From Paracidovorax avenae ATCC 19860 (GTDB taxonomy: Bacteria > Pseudomonadota > Gammaproteobacteria > Burkholderiales > Burkholderiaceae_C): a DNA stretch of 64,000 nt. Under the pieces are notes generated by a model. That model worked only from the letters and a program-made list of their open reading frames with translations. It was not told the DNA's origin and made no database searches. The first letter of the stretch is position 1; each line of letters begins with the position of its first letter. The stretch covers positions 3,782,001-3,846,000 of the forward strand of contig NC_015138.1 in assembly GCF_000176855.2 (NCBI RefSeq), written 5' to 3'. The translations under genes were made by a program, and so were the position numbers. This document shows, one piece after another, positions 16,974 to 25,682 of the stretch.

Positions 16974-19301
16974 TCAGGCCTGGCCGGCGCGGGCGTAGCT
17001 GCGCTCGAGCTGGTCGCGGCCCCATGCGTAGGCGGCGGGCCACTGCACGTCGCGCCAGCCGTGGCGGGCGCTCTGGTCGAGCAGCCAGGCGGCGTTGGCC
17101 AGGTGCGGGCGAGAGAGCGCGCACAGGTCGGCGCGGCCCGAGGCCACGATGCCGTTGACCTGGTCGGCCTCGGTGATGGCGCCCACGGCGATGGTCGGCA
17201 CCTGGGCCTCGTTGCGGATGCGGTCGGCGAACGGGGCCTGGAACATGCGGCCGTAGACCGGCTTCTGCTCGGGCGTGACTTCGCCGGAAGACGCATCGAC
17301 CAGGTCGGCACCGGCTTCCTTCAGGCGGCGCGCGATCTCCACGGCCTCATCGACGGTGGTGCCGCCCTCGGCCCAGTCCGTGGCGGAGATGCGCACCGAC
17401 AGCGGAAGGTGCTCAGGCCACACGGCGCGCACGGCCGCCACCACCTCGAGTGGGAAGCGCAGGCGGTTCTCCAGCGAGCCCCCATAGGCATCCTTGCGGC
17501 GGTTGGTGAGCGGCGAGATGAAGGACGACAGCAGGAAGCCGTGGCCGGCCTGCAGCTCCAGCCAGTCGAAGCCGGCCTCGGCCGCGCGGCGGGCCGCCGC
17601 GACGAAGTCGTCACAGATGCGCTCCAGGTCGTGCTGCGTGGCCTCGCGCGGCACGGCGGAGACACCGGGCCGGTAGGGCAGCGCGCTCGCCGACAGCAGC
17701 GGCCAGTTGCCCTCGGCCAGCGGGTGGTCGGGCTGCTCCCAGCCCAGCTGGGTGGAGCCGCGCCGGCCGGCGTGGTTCAGCTGCACGCCGATGCGCGCGC
17801 CGCTCTGGGCATGCACGAAGTCGGTGATCTTCTTCCACGCGCCGACCTGCTCGTCGTTCCACAGGCCCGGGTCGCCCGGGGTGATGCGGGCATCGGCGGA
17901 GACGGCAGTGGCTTCGGTGATCAGCAGCCCGGCGCCGCCGAGCGCGCGCCCGCCCAGATGCACCAGGTGGAAGCTGCCGGGTGCGCCGTCCTGGCTGGAG
18001 TACAGCATGGTGGGCGACACTACGATGCGGTTGGGCAGCGTGACGCCGCGCACCGTGAAGGGCGTGAGCAGCGGCGGGCGCGGCGGCTGGCCCGCGGGCG
18101 CCTCCACGCCCGAGCGCTCGGCCAGCCAGCGTTCGTAGCCCTCGAGCCAGGCCGGATCGCGCAGGCGCAGGTTCTCGTGGCTGATGCGCTGGCTGCGCGT
18201 GAGCAGCGAATAGGCGAACTGTTCGGGTTCCAGGCCAGCGTAACGCGCCACGTTCTCGAACCATTCGGTGGAATTGCGTGCCGCGTTCTGGATCTTGAGC
18301 ACCTCCACGCCGCGCACTTCCTCGTAGTGCTGCAGCCGCTCGCGCAGCGCGCCGCCGGCCTTCAAGGTATTGGCCAGCTCGATGGCGTCTTCCAAAGCCA
18401 GCTTGGTGCCCGAGCCGATCGAGAAGTGCGCCGAATGCGCGGCGTCGCCCATCAGCACCACGGGCACCTCGCGGCCTTGCGCGCCATCGGGCTGCGTCCA
18501 CTGCACCCAGTGCTTGCAGATCACGCGCGGGAAGCGGATCCACACGGCCGAGCCGCGCAGGTGGGTGGCGTTGCAGATCAGCGGCTCGCCGTCCAGCCAG
18601 GGGGCGAAGAGCTTCTCGCAGTAGGCGATGCCGTCTTCCTGCGACATCTGGTCGATGCCGGCGGCCTGCCAGGCGGCGTCGGTCGTCTCCACGATGAAGG
18701 TAGAAAGCCCGTTCTCGAACTGGTAGGCATGGGCCTGGAACCAGCCGTGCTCGGTGGGCACGAAGATGAAGGTGAAGGCTTCGAACACCTTGCGCGTGCC
18801 CAGCCACACGAAGCGGCAGTTGCGCTGGTCGATGTCGGGCTGGAAGGTGTCCGCATAGCGCGTGCGGATGGGGCTGTTGATGCCGTCGCTGGCGATGACC
18901 AGGTCGGCGCCGTACTGGCGTGCGATCTCCTGGTCGTCCTGCACCTGGGTCTCGAACACCAGCTGCACGCCCAGTTCCTCGCAGCGCGACTGCAGGATGT
19001 TGAGCAGCTTCTTGCGGCCGATGCCGATGAAGCCGTGGCCGCCGCTGCGGACCATGCGGCCTTTGAAATGGACGTCGATGTCGTCCCAGCGGCTGAATTC
19101 GGCCGCGATGGTCCGGGCCGAGACGGGGTCGGCCTCGCGCAGGTTCTCCAGCGTGGCGTCGGAGAACACGACGCCCCAGCCGAAGGTGTCGTAAGGCCGG
19201 TTGCGCTCGATGACCACGACCTCGTTGGACGGGTCCTGCAGCTTCATCAGCAGGCCGAAGTACAGGCCGGCGGGGCCGCCGCCGATGCAGGCGATTTTCA
19301 T
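16974..19301 (-). CDS. bifunctional aryl-CoA 5-hydroxylase/oxidoreductase (2-aminobenzoyl-CoA or salicylyl-CoA type)
   Basis: A 775-residue two-domain flavoprotein. Residues 1-~400 are an FAD monooxygenase ([10 protein letters not shown] near the N terminus, [20 protein letters not shown]). Residues ~410-775 are an Old-Yellow-Enzyme-type barrel ([54 protein letters not shown]). This fusion is the architecture of 2-aminobenzoyl-CoA monooxygenase/reductase and of proteins named salicylyl-CoA 5-hydroxylase. AAGGAGC eight bases before the ATG supports the start. A CoA thioester is the expected substrate, supplied here by the oxidoreductase at 19782-25075. Anthraniloyl-CoA is favoured because the upper operon makes isatinate; salicylyl-CoA is the alternative. 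Confidence 0.88.
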   Translation of the reverse strand: MKIACIGGGPAGLYFGLLMKLQDPSNEVVVIERNRPYDTFGWGVVFSDATLENLREADPVSARTIAAEFSRWDDIDVHFKGRMVRSGGHGFIGIGRKKLLNILQSRCEELGVQLVFETQVQDDQEIARQYGADLVIASDGINSPIRTRYADTFQPDIDQRNCRFVWLGTRKVFEAFTFIFVPTEHGWFQAHAYQFENGLSTFIVETTDAAWQAAGIDQMSQEDGIAYCEKLFAPWLDGEPLICNATHLRGSAVWIRFPRVICKHWVQWTQPDGAQGREVPVVLMGDAAHSAHFSIGSGTKLALEDAIELANTLKAGGALRERLQHYEEVRGVEVLKIQNAARNSTEWFENVARYAGLEPEQFAYSLLTRSQRISHENLRLRDPAWLEGYERWLAERSGVEAPAGQPPRPPLLTPFTVRGVTLPNRIVVSPTMLYSSQDGAPGSFHLVHLGGRALGGAGLLITEATAVSADARITPGDPGLWNDEQVGAWKKITDFVHAQSGARIGVQLNHAGRRGSTQLGWEQPDHPLAEGNWPLLSASALPYRPGVSAVPREATQHDLERICDDFVAAARRAAEAGFDWLELQAGHGFLLSSFISPLTNRRKDAYGGSLENRLRFPLEVVAAVRAVWPEHLPLSVRISATDWAEGGTTVDEAVEIARRLKEAGADLVDASSGEVTPEQKPVYGRMFQAPFADRIRNEAQVPTIAVGAITEADQVNGIVASGRADLCALSRPHLANAAWLLDQSARHGWRDVQWPAAYAWGRDQLERSYARAGQA

Positions 19302-19320
19302 GGTGCGCTCCTTCTGGGTC

Positions 19321-19785
19321 TCAATGGGTGTTGTCGGGGATGCCGGGCTCGTCGCTCGCCTCGGGTGCCAGGGCATGGCGCAGCACGTCGGGAATGGCGA
19401 TGGCCTGGTGCGTCTGAAGCGAGGTCGTCACCACCACCTGCCGCACGCGCATGCGCACCTCGCCGTCGGCGCCGGTGCAGGCCAGCTCCAGCGTGATCGA
19501 CTTGCCGCCCAGCTGCGCCACGTCCAGCGTGAGCGTCACGTCGTCGCCCATGCGGCTGATCGCGCGGAAGTCGGCCTCCAGCCGTACCGTCGGGAGGCCG
19601 AAGCGCAGTGCGCCGATGTAGCCGGCGAAGCCCGTGCCGGGCAGCAGCTGGTCCACCCAGGCTTCCAGCAGGTCGTTGAACATCACGAAGTACTGTGGGT
19701 AGAAGACGATGCCGGCGGGGTCGCACTCCGAGAAGCGGATGCGGTGCGGGCGGCTGATATGGCGCGGGTTGCCGTGCGGGTTCAT
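19321..19785 (-). CDS. acyl-CoA thioesterase, 4-hydroxybenzoyl-CoA thioesterase family
   Basis: A 154-residue hotdog-fold protein. The N-terminal [20 protein letters not shown] contains the 4HBT active-site block (D followed by PAGIVFYP); the central [12 protein letters not shown] and KSITLELAC strands complete the fold. It would hydrolyse the hydroxylated aryl-CoA (5-hydroxyanthraniloyl-CoA or gentisyl-CoA) to the free acid for ring cleavage. The start overlaps the preceding beta-subunit stop by 4 bases, and the hydroxylase gene follows after 19 bp. This tight placement argues for a dedicated step. Confidence 0.9.
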   Translation of the reverse strand: MNPHGNPRHISRPHRIRFSECDPAGIVFYPQYFVMFNDLLEAWVDQLLPGTGFAGYIGALRFGLPTVRLEADFRAISRMGDDVTLTLDVAQLGGKSITLELACTGADGEVRMRVRQVVVTTSLQTHQAIAIPDVLRHALAPEASDEPGIPDNTH

Positions 19786-21299
19786 GCTGCGGCTCCTTCG
19801 GGAATGAGGCCATGGGCGCGCAGGCTGCCCTGCAGCTTCACGCCGTGCTCGTCGGCCAGGGCCGCGTCGCGCAGGGTGCGCAGCGTGGCGGGCGCGAGCG
19901 TGGCGGCGTGGCGGTCCACCACGGCCATCAGGGTTTCGTAGTTCTTCAGGCCCCGGGCATGCGTGTCGCTGTAGCCCTTGACGAGCCGCTGGCAGCGCGC
20001 GGCCTCCAGCGCCAGGGCCGGGTCGATGGCTGCCAGGCGGTGGATACGGGCCAGCCAGGTCTCGATGCGCTCGGTCTCCTGCGCATAGCGCAGCGTGCTG
20101 CGCCGGCCGCGCCGCCAGCGCGCCAGCAGGTAGAGCATGAGAAAGCCGCCCAGGCTGCTGGTGCGCACGATGCGCCCTTCGCGCGTGAAGCGGCCCACCA
20201 GGCGGTGTACGGCATGCGGGCGGGCCAGCCAGCGGCCCAGGCCGGCGGGCAGGGTCTCGCAGATCTCTTCCAGGCGCGGGTGCATGAATTCCTGGATGTG
20301 GAGCACCTGGTCCTGCTTGGCGTGCACTTCGTCGGTCACGCGCTCGAAGCGGCTGGCGCGGGTCTTGAGGTCGGCCACGCGGATCACGTCCTCGTAGGAC
20401 ATCCAGAGCGCCAGGTGGCGGGCCGTCTCGGCCAGCAGCGTGGCGTCGGTGCCGCGCGCGGCGGCCAGCGCGTCGAGGCGCTGCAGGTAGAGGGCGGCGT
20501 AGGCGATGTCCTGGTAGTCGATCAGGCGGCGCACGCCTTCCACGGCGATGTCCGCCGCCTCGGCCGGGTAGGCCTGGGCGCGGGCCACCAGCCGGGCGAC
20601 TTCAGGATGGCGGGGCTGCACGCTGGCAGCGGGGCGCGGCTGCGGCTTGTCGGAGGCGATGCGCTCGGGCGCTTCCTGGCGCGACTGCTCGTAGCCCACG
20701 GCGAACGCCTTGAGGCTGGGCTTGACGCCCACGCCGCCGCGCTCGATGGTGGCCTCGAACTGCTGGCGGTTGAAGGGCAGCACGCCCGCACCGCAGAGCG
20801 CGCCGAACAGCACCGCGCTGATGACGCTGCCGGTGCGCTCGGCGGCGGCGGCCATGTCGAAGGCCACGAAGCGCTGCGCGGCGCGGCGGGCCTGGGCCAG
20901 CAACGCGTCGCCGTCCACCCGGCCGTCGCCCATGGCGGACTTTTCGGCAATGGAATAGACGCGGTGGGTGGAGGTGACGAAGGCCGTGCGGTCGGGCGTG
21001 ACCAGGCCGCGCTGCACTGCGCGGCCGGCTTCCATCAGCTCGGAGGCGAGCACGATGTCCACGTCGCCCGGCATCGGCGCCTGGGCCAGCACCGGCACGC
21101 GGGCGCCCGGCTGGTCCGCGCCGGGGAACAGCTCCACGTAGTAGATGGTGGCGCCGGTGCGCTGGGCCACGCCGGGCACCGAGGTGGTCTGCGCGAAATA
21201 CCCGTTGGATTCACCCAGATCGACGATCCAGTCGGCCAGCACGCCGCCGCCCTCGCCGCCCATGGCGAGGATGGCGATCTTGATCGGTTCAGTGGTCAT
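19782..21299 (-). CDS. indolepyruvate oxidoreductase beta-like subunit
   Basis: A 505-residue protein. The N-terminal ~200 residues are the gamma/beta domain of 2-oxoacid:acceptor oxidoreductases (IAILAMGGEGGGVLADWI, then TTSVPGVAQRTGATIYY). A ~300-residue helical extension follows, as in the long aerobic IorB-type proteins. It pairs with the alpha-like subunit at 22724-25075, from which it is separated by the carrier gene. The enzyme class oxidatively decarboxylates an aryl 2-oxoacid with CoA to the aryl-acyl-CoA. Isatinate (2-aminophenylglyoxylate) is such an acid, and the downstream enzymes need a CoA thioester. Stop and thioesterase start overlap by 4 bases. Confidence 0.85.
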   Translation of the reverse strand: MTTEPIKIAILAMGGEGGGVLADWIVDLGESNGYFAQTTSVPGVAQRTGATIYYVELFPGADQPGARVPVLAQAPMPGDVDIVLASELMEAGRAVQRGLVTPDRTAFVTSTHRVYSIAEKSAMGDGRVDGDALLAQARRAAQRFVAFDMAAAAERTGSVISAVLFGALCGAGVLPFNRQQFEATIERGGVGVKPSLKAFAVGYEQSRQEAPERIASDKPQPRPAASVQPRHPEVARLVARAQAYPAEAADIAVEGVRRLIDYQDIAYAALYLQRLDALAAARGTDATLLAETARHLALWMSYEDVIRVADLKTRASRFERVTDEVHAKQDQVLHIQEFMHPRLEEICETLPAGLGRWLARPHAVHRLVGRFTREGRIVRTSSLGGFLMLYLLARWRRGRRSTLRYAQETERIETWLARIHRLAAIDPALALEAARCQRLVKGYSDTHARGLKNYETLMAVVDRHAATLAPATLRTLRDAALADEHGVKLQGSLRAHGLIPEGAAA

Positions 21300-21349
21300 G
21301 GAAGGCTCCGAAGAAAGCTGAGGGGAAAAAGAGAGGGAAGCGGCACGGC

Positions 21350-22681
21350 TCAGGCGTCCGAAGACCGCGCGGGCAGCAGGAACACGGCGATGGCGGCCAG
21401 CGCGCCCACGGCGGCGAAAGCGATGAAATTGGCGGAAAGCCCCAGGCCGGCGCTGGCCACGTAGCCGCCCAGCAGCGGCCCGGCCATGGCGCCGAAGCGC
21501 GAGAAGGAAAGGCCCCAGCCCGTGGCCGCGGCGCGCACCTGCGCGGGGTACCAGCCCGCCAGGTGGCCGGTGAGGATGAGCGAGGCGGAAATGCTGCCCA
21601 GGCCGGCCAGCGCCACCAGCAGGTAGTTCACCCACAGGCCGTTGGGAGACATGAGCGCCAGCACGGCGGCGGCGCCCACCAGGTAGAAGCAGCCCACCGT
21701 GCCGCGCACGCCGAAGCGGTCGGCGATGCGGCCCAGGAACAGCCCGCCCAGCGCCGAGGCCAGGCTGAACACCACCAGGAAGCCGAGGCTGGAGCCCAGG
21801 TCGTAACCGCTCTTGCGCATGATGGAGGGCAGCCAGGTGTTGAGCCCGTAGATCAGCAGCAGGCCGCAGAAGAGAGCCACCCAGAAGCAGGCCGTGGCAC
21901 GCAGATGGCGGCGGGCGAAGACTTCGGCCAGCACCTGGCGCCAGCCGAAGGCGGCCTGCTGAGTGACATGCGGGGCTGCGGAACGTACCGGCTGTGGCAA
22001 CGGCAGCCCCAGGCGCTGCGCCAGCTGGCCGGCCTCGCGCTGGCGGCCCTTGCCCACCAGGTATTCCAGCGACTCGGGCAGCGCCCGCGCCATGGGCCAG
22101 AGGGCCAGCAACGGCAGTGCCCCTGCGCCGACCACGCCGCGCCAGCCGATCTGCGGCATCCACCGCATGGCCAGCAGGGCCGCGCACAGGATGCCGAAGG
22201 AGTAGCCCGAATACATCAGGCCATAGTTGAAGCTGCGGCGCGCGGGCGGCGAATATTCGATGGTGAGCGCGGCGGCGGCCGGAATCACCCCTCCCAGCCC
22301 CACGCCGCCCAGGAAGCGGAACGCGCCGAACCACAGCGGTGTGGGCGCCCCGGCCGCTCCCGCCATGGTGAGCGAGAAGAGCGCCACGCAGGCCAGCAGC
22401 ATGCGGCGACGGCCCAGCAAGTCGCTCAGCGTGCCCACCAGCAGCGCGCCGACGAACATGCCGGCCAGCGCATAGCTGCTGAGCACGCCCAGCTGCAGCG
22501 GGCTCAGGTTCCAGGCGCGGTCTTCGGCCATGGCGGGCAGCACCGCGCCCATCACGCCGACGTCGTAGCCCTCGAACAGGATGGCCAGCCAGCAGGCGAA
22601 CAGCACGCGCCGGGTGACGGCCGGGCGCACCGGGTGGGCGCCGGCGGCGGCTGCCGTGGTGGTGGAGATGGATGCGGACAT
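21350..22681 (-). CDS. MFS carrier, aromatic acid:H+ symporter (AAHS) type
   Basis: A 443-residue twelve-helix carrier. Family motifs include the first-helix block ILFEGYDVGVMGAVLPAM with the Asp typical of AAHS (BenK/PcaK-like), and the loop-2/3 LSDLLGRRRMLL. The position between the two oxidoreductase subunit genes (42 and 50 bp spacers) shows it belongs to the pathway. It probably takes up an aromatic acid of the pathway such as anthranilate or isatinate. The exact substrate is not readable. Confidence 0.9.
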   Translation of the reverse strand: MSASISTTTAAAAGAHPVRPAVTRRVLFACWLAILFEGYDVGVMGAVLPAMAEDRAWNLSPLQLGVLSSYALAGMFVGALLVGTLSDLLGRRRMLLACVALFSLTMAGAAGAPTPLWFGAFRFLGGVGLGGVIPAAAALTIEYSPPARRSFNYGLMYSGYSFGILCAALLAMRWMPQIGWRGVVGAGALPLLALWPMARALPESLEYLVGKGRQREAGQLAQRLGLPLPQPVRSAAPHVTQQAAFGWRQVLAEVFARRHLRATACFWVALFCGLLLIYGLNTWLPSIMRKSGYDLGSSLGFLVVFSLASALGGLFLGRIADRFGVRGTVGCFYLVGAAAVLALMSPNGLWVNYLLVALAGLGSISASLILTGHLAGWYPAQVRAAATGWGLSFSRFGAMAGPLLGGYVASAGLGLSANFIAFAAVGALAAIAVFLLPARSSDA

Positions 22682-22723
22682 GGTGGATTGCTCCTGCTGC
22701 TGCTGCGGCTCGGCTGCTGCGGG

Positions 22724-25075
22724 TCAGAACGCGTAGCGGGCGCGGCGCTTGGCCTCGCCGCGCTGCAGCCAGCCGATCACGGCGGAGCGCACGCGCTGCA
22801 GCAGCCGGTCGCGGCGCGTGGGGTGGCTCACGATCTGCGCGCGGTAGAACGAGGGGCAGAGCACGGCGGCGTGTGAGACCTCGCCGCAGTTGCCGCAGCC
22901 CACGCAGCTGTCGATCACGGTGGCCACCGGGTCCTGCCGCAGCGGGTCGGGGTTGGTGCGCACCGAGAGCGACGGGCAACCCGAGAGGCGGATGCAGGAG
23001 TGGTCGCCCGTGCAGGTGTCCGGGTCCACGCCGAAGCGCTCGCGCACCACGCGCTCGCCCGCCTGCAGGGCGCGGCGCACTTCCTTCTTCTCGCGGCGCT
23101 GCTTGTTCAGCATGCATTCGCTCTGCGCGATCAGCACCTTGGGGCCGGGGGTCTGCGTGGTCAGCGCCTCGCGCAGCGCGTTGGTCATGGCCTTCAGGTC
23201 GTAGGTGCGACGGATGGTGCGAACCCATTCCACGCCCACGCCGCGCACGGCCCGCTCGATCTCGTGGCCCGTGCTGCGCGTGGCATTGGCAGCCCGCGAC
23301 GAGGGAATGTCCTGCCCGCCCGTGGCCGAGCTGTAGTTGTTGTCCACGATGATGGTCAGGTTGTCGCTGCGGTTGAACACCGCGTTGGCGATGCCGCTGG
23401 TCAGGCCGTTGTGCCAGAACCCGCCGTCGCCCATCACCGCGATGGCGCGCTTAGCCGAGGCCGCGCTGCCCGGCGCCACGGTGAAGGCCGCCGCCGCCGC
23501 GCCGCCCAGGCCATAGCCCATGGTGGTGTTGCCGAGGTTGAAGGGCGGCAGGATCGAGAACAGGTGGCAGCCGATGTCGGCGCTGTAGTGGTGCGGGCCC
23601 AGCTCGCGTTCGATCAGCTTCACGGCGGTGAAGATGGGCCGCTCCGGGCAGCCGGTGCACAGGCCCGGCGGGCGGGCATGCACGATCTCTTCGAGCGGCT
23701 GGAGCTGCGTGGCGGGCACGGCGATGTCTTCGCCTGCGCTCCAGTCGTTCTGGCGGGCAAGGCTGCCGGCCGGGATGGCATTGCCTTCGCCGTCATCGGC
23801 CAGGATCGCGGTGTCGCCACCCTCCTCGCCATCGCCGCCGGCCAGGGCCAGCACGGGAGCGGGCGCTGCAGCGGTCGCCACGGCGGCCTTGTCGGCCACC
23901 AGCGGAATCACGCGGCGCTGCACGGGCTTCTTCACCTCGGGCTGCACCACGCCATAACGCTCCAGGAAGGCACGCACGCCCGCCAGCACCACGGCGGTGT
24001 TGTAGTCGCCGGCCAGCGGCAGCACGTCCTTGCCGTGCAGGGCGGTGTCCAGCCCGCGCTGGCGCAGGATGGCGGCCACGTTCTGCTCGACGAAGTTGGG
24101 CTGGCCCTCTTCCACCACCAGCACGGCGCGCTTGTCCTGGCAGAAGCGCTCGAACTCGTCGTCCACCAGCGGGTAGGTGACGTTCATCACGTAGAGCGGC
24201 ACCTGTGTGTCGCCGTAGGCATCGGCCAGGCCGAGCTTCTGCAGCGCGCGGATCACGGTGTTGTAGTTGCCGCCCTGCAGCGCGATGCCCACGTCGCCCG
24301 CACCTTCGGCGAAGAACTCGTTGAGTTGGCGCTCCTGGATGAAGCGGATGGCGGCGGGCCAGCGCTGCTGCACCTTCTCGCGCTCGTGCAGGAAGCTCGC
24401 GGGCGGCAGCACGATGCGGTCCAGTTCGCGCACCGGGTTCTCCATCGCGTCCTTGACGGTGAAGGCCGGCGGCACGTTGTCGGAGGTGACGAACTGGCCG
24501 TGCAGGTGGCAGGAGCGGATGCGCATCTGCAGCATCACCGGCGTGTTGCTGGCTTCGGAGAGGTCGAAGCCGTCCTTCACCGCCTGCACGATGCAGGGCA
24601 GGTTGGGGCGCGGGTCCAGCAGCCACATCTGCGACTTCATCGCGAAGGCGTGGCTGCGCTCCTGCATGATGGAAGAGCCCTCGCCGTAGTCCTCGCCCAC
24701 GATGATGAGCGCGCCACCCGTCACGCCGCCCGAGGCCAGGTTGGCCAGCGCGTCGGACGCCACGTTGGTGCCCACCGTGGCCTTGAAGGTGATGGCGCCG
24801 CGCAGCGGGTAGTTGACCGAGGCGGCCAGCGTGGCGCCGGCCGTGGCCTCGCTGGCGCTGTTCTCGAAGCGGATGCCGTATTCGGCCAGGATGTCCTGTG
24901 CGTCCGAGAGGACGTCCATCAGGTGCGAGATCGGCGAGCCCTGGTAGCCCGCCACATAGGCCACGCCGGATTCGAGCAGGGCCTTGGTGACGGCGAGGAT
25001 GCCCTCGCCGCTGAACACCTCGCCCGCGCCCATGCGCAGCTTCTTCACTTCTTCGACAAACGAACGTTCTGCCAT
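22724..25075 (-). CDS. indolepyruvate:ferredoxin oxidoreductase alpha-like subunit
   Basis: A 783-residue TPP-dependent 2-oxoacid oxidoreductase. The N-terminal pyrimidine-binding domain begins VFSGEGILAVTKALLESG and contains AGYQGSPISHLMDVL. The TPP-binding domain has GDGGFWHNGLTSGIANA followed by VDNNYSSATGGQD. The C terminus carries Fe-S cysteines (CTGDHSCIRLSGC and CVGCGNCGEVSHAAVLC). A ~60-residue acidic, Gly/Ala-rich insertion joins the domains. IorA-type enzymes convert aryl pyruvates or glyoxylates plus CoA to aryl-CoA, CO2 and reduced acceptor. As first gene of the lower operon, facing the AraC gene, its proposed substrate is isatinate, giving anthraniloyl-CoA. Classical indolepyruvate to indoleacetyl-CoA is the alternative. 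Confidence 0.87.
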   Translation of the reverse strand: MAERSFVEEVKKLRMGAGEVFSGEGILAVTKALLESGVAYVAGYQGSPISHLMDVLSDAQDILAEYGIRFENSASEATAGATLAASVNYPLRGAITFKATVGTNVASDALANLASGGVTGGALIIVGEDYGEGSSIMQERSHAFAMKSQMWLLDPRPNLPCIVQAVKDGFDLSEASNTPVMLQMRIRSCHLHGQFVTSDNVPPAFTVKDAMENPVRELDRIVLPPASFLHEREKVQQRWPAAIRFIQERQLNEFFAEGAGDVGIALQGGNYNTVIRALQKLGLADAYGDTQVPLYVMNVTYPLVDDEFERFCQDKRAVLVVEEGQPNFVEQNVAAILRQRGLDTALHGKDVLPLAGDYNTAVVLAGVRAFLERYGVVQPEVKKPVQRRVIPLVADKAAVATAAAPAPVLALAGGDGEEGGDTAILADDGEGNAIPAGSLARQNDWSAGEDIAVPATQLQPLEEIVHARPPGLCTGCPERPIFTAVKLIERELGPHHYSADIGCHLFSILPPFNLGNTTMGYGLGGAAAAAFTVAPGSAASAKRAIAVMGDGGFWHNGLTSGIANAVFNRSDNLTIIVDNNYSSATGGQDIPSSRAANATRSTGHEIERAVRGVGVEWVRTIRRTYDLKAMTNALREALTTQTPGPKVLIAQSECMLNKQRREKKEVRRALQAGERVVRERFGVDPDTCTGDHSCIRLSGCPSLSVRTNPDPLRQDPVATVIDSCVGCGNCGEVSHAAVLCPSFYRAQIVSHPTRRDRLLQRVRSAVIGWLQRGEAKRRARYAF

Positions 25076-25160
25076 CGTGCATCCCCTGGTCTGCGGTCGG
25101 TTTCACTCGGGCACCGGGCCCTGGAAGCGAATGTCCGCCGCGACGGCACGCCCGTCAATC

Positions 25161-25174
25161 CATGATTAATCATG
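25161..25174. promoter_or_regulatory. operator-like palindrome 1 (CATGATTAATCATG)
   Basis: A perfect 14-bp palindrome followed by CG, 86 bp upstream of the alpha-subunit start. It shares the pattern CATGAWWWWTCATRC with the two sites below, suggesting recognition by one regulator, most simply the adjacent AraC protein. Confidence 0.6.
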
Positions 25175-25342
25175 CGATTGCAGTTTGTGCAGCCGGAGGA
25201 CAGGGAGCGCCGGAAACGGGATAGGCCAGCGGTGCAGCGCCCTCCCCGGCACGTCACCGGCGGATGACTGCCCTGCCCCGGACTGGTGCGGGCGCCGCGG
25301 TACCGGCGCGTATGTGGGGGCTGGCAGGCATCCGCGCATGCA

Positions 25343-25367
25343 TTTGCATGATTTTTCATACACATGG
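25343..25367. promoter_or_regulatory. operator-like site 2 (CATGATTTTTCATAC core)
   Basis: A 25-base stretch from TTTG to ATGG that matches site 3 in 19 of 25 positions by eye. The core is CATGATTTTTCATAC at 25347-25361. It lies roughly midway between the two divergent starts. Confidence 0.58.
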
Positions 25368-25560
25368 AAGCAGCCCAGGCATGCCATTGCGCGGGAACTG
25401 GGCCGCGTTGGCCCGGAAACCAGGGTTTTCCTGGATTTGTCCACCTGCACTGCGGCCTACGATCTTGATCCAAGGCAAATGGATGGCGGAAAAAATCACC
25501 GCCATCCGCCCCTGCCGGCCCGCGCGACGTCTCTCCCTGCCGACACCCGTCCCGCAAACG

Positions 25561-25585
25561 TTTACATGAAATTTCATGCGTATGG
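25561..25585. promoter_or_regulatory. operator-like site 3 (CATGAAATTTCATG palindrome)
   Basis: The perfect palindrome CATGAAATTTCATG lies at 25565-25578 inside a 25-base stretch from TTTA to ATGG, repeated from site 2. It is about 100 bp upstream of the AraC start, a plausible autoregulatory position. Confidence 0.6.
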
Positions 25586-25682
25586 GCACGCAATTTGCGA
25601 AATGCAGCCATCGCGGCACCCCGGTGCACCGCGATGGCCCACGACAACGCCAGCAACCGCCGATACCACCCAAGGAGGCCCC

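Larger units (their letters stand above)
25076..25682 (+). other. divergent control region between the lower operon and the AraC gene
   Basis: No gene is seen in these 607 bases. The stretch is AT-richer than its surroundings in patches and contains three related palindromic sites, given separately. It must hold the promoters of the alpha-subunit gene (minus) and of the AraC gene (plus). A forward open frame from 25185 joins the AraC gene but lacks coding character before 25683. Confidence 0.7.

Noticed and set aside
16974..19301. Simple salicylate pathway through salicylyl-CoA to gentisate
   Set aside because: Not excluded, but no salicylate AMP-ligase or CoA-transferase gene is present, and the upper operon is of the indole/isatin type. 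The anthraniloyl-CoA route explains more of the genes.
14676..19496. Open frame of about 1600 codons on the plus strand across the catabolic operon
   Set aside because: It is antisense to six well-supported genes, has low-complexity Gly/Ala/Val/Arg-rich content and no recognisable domain. Such frames arise from high-GC third positions on the other strand.
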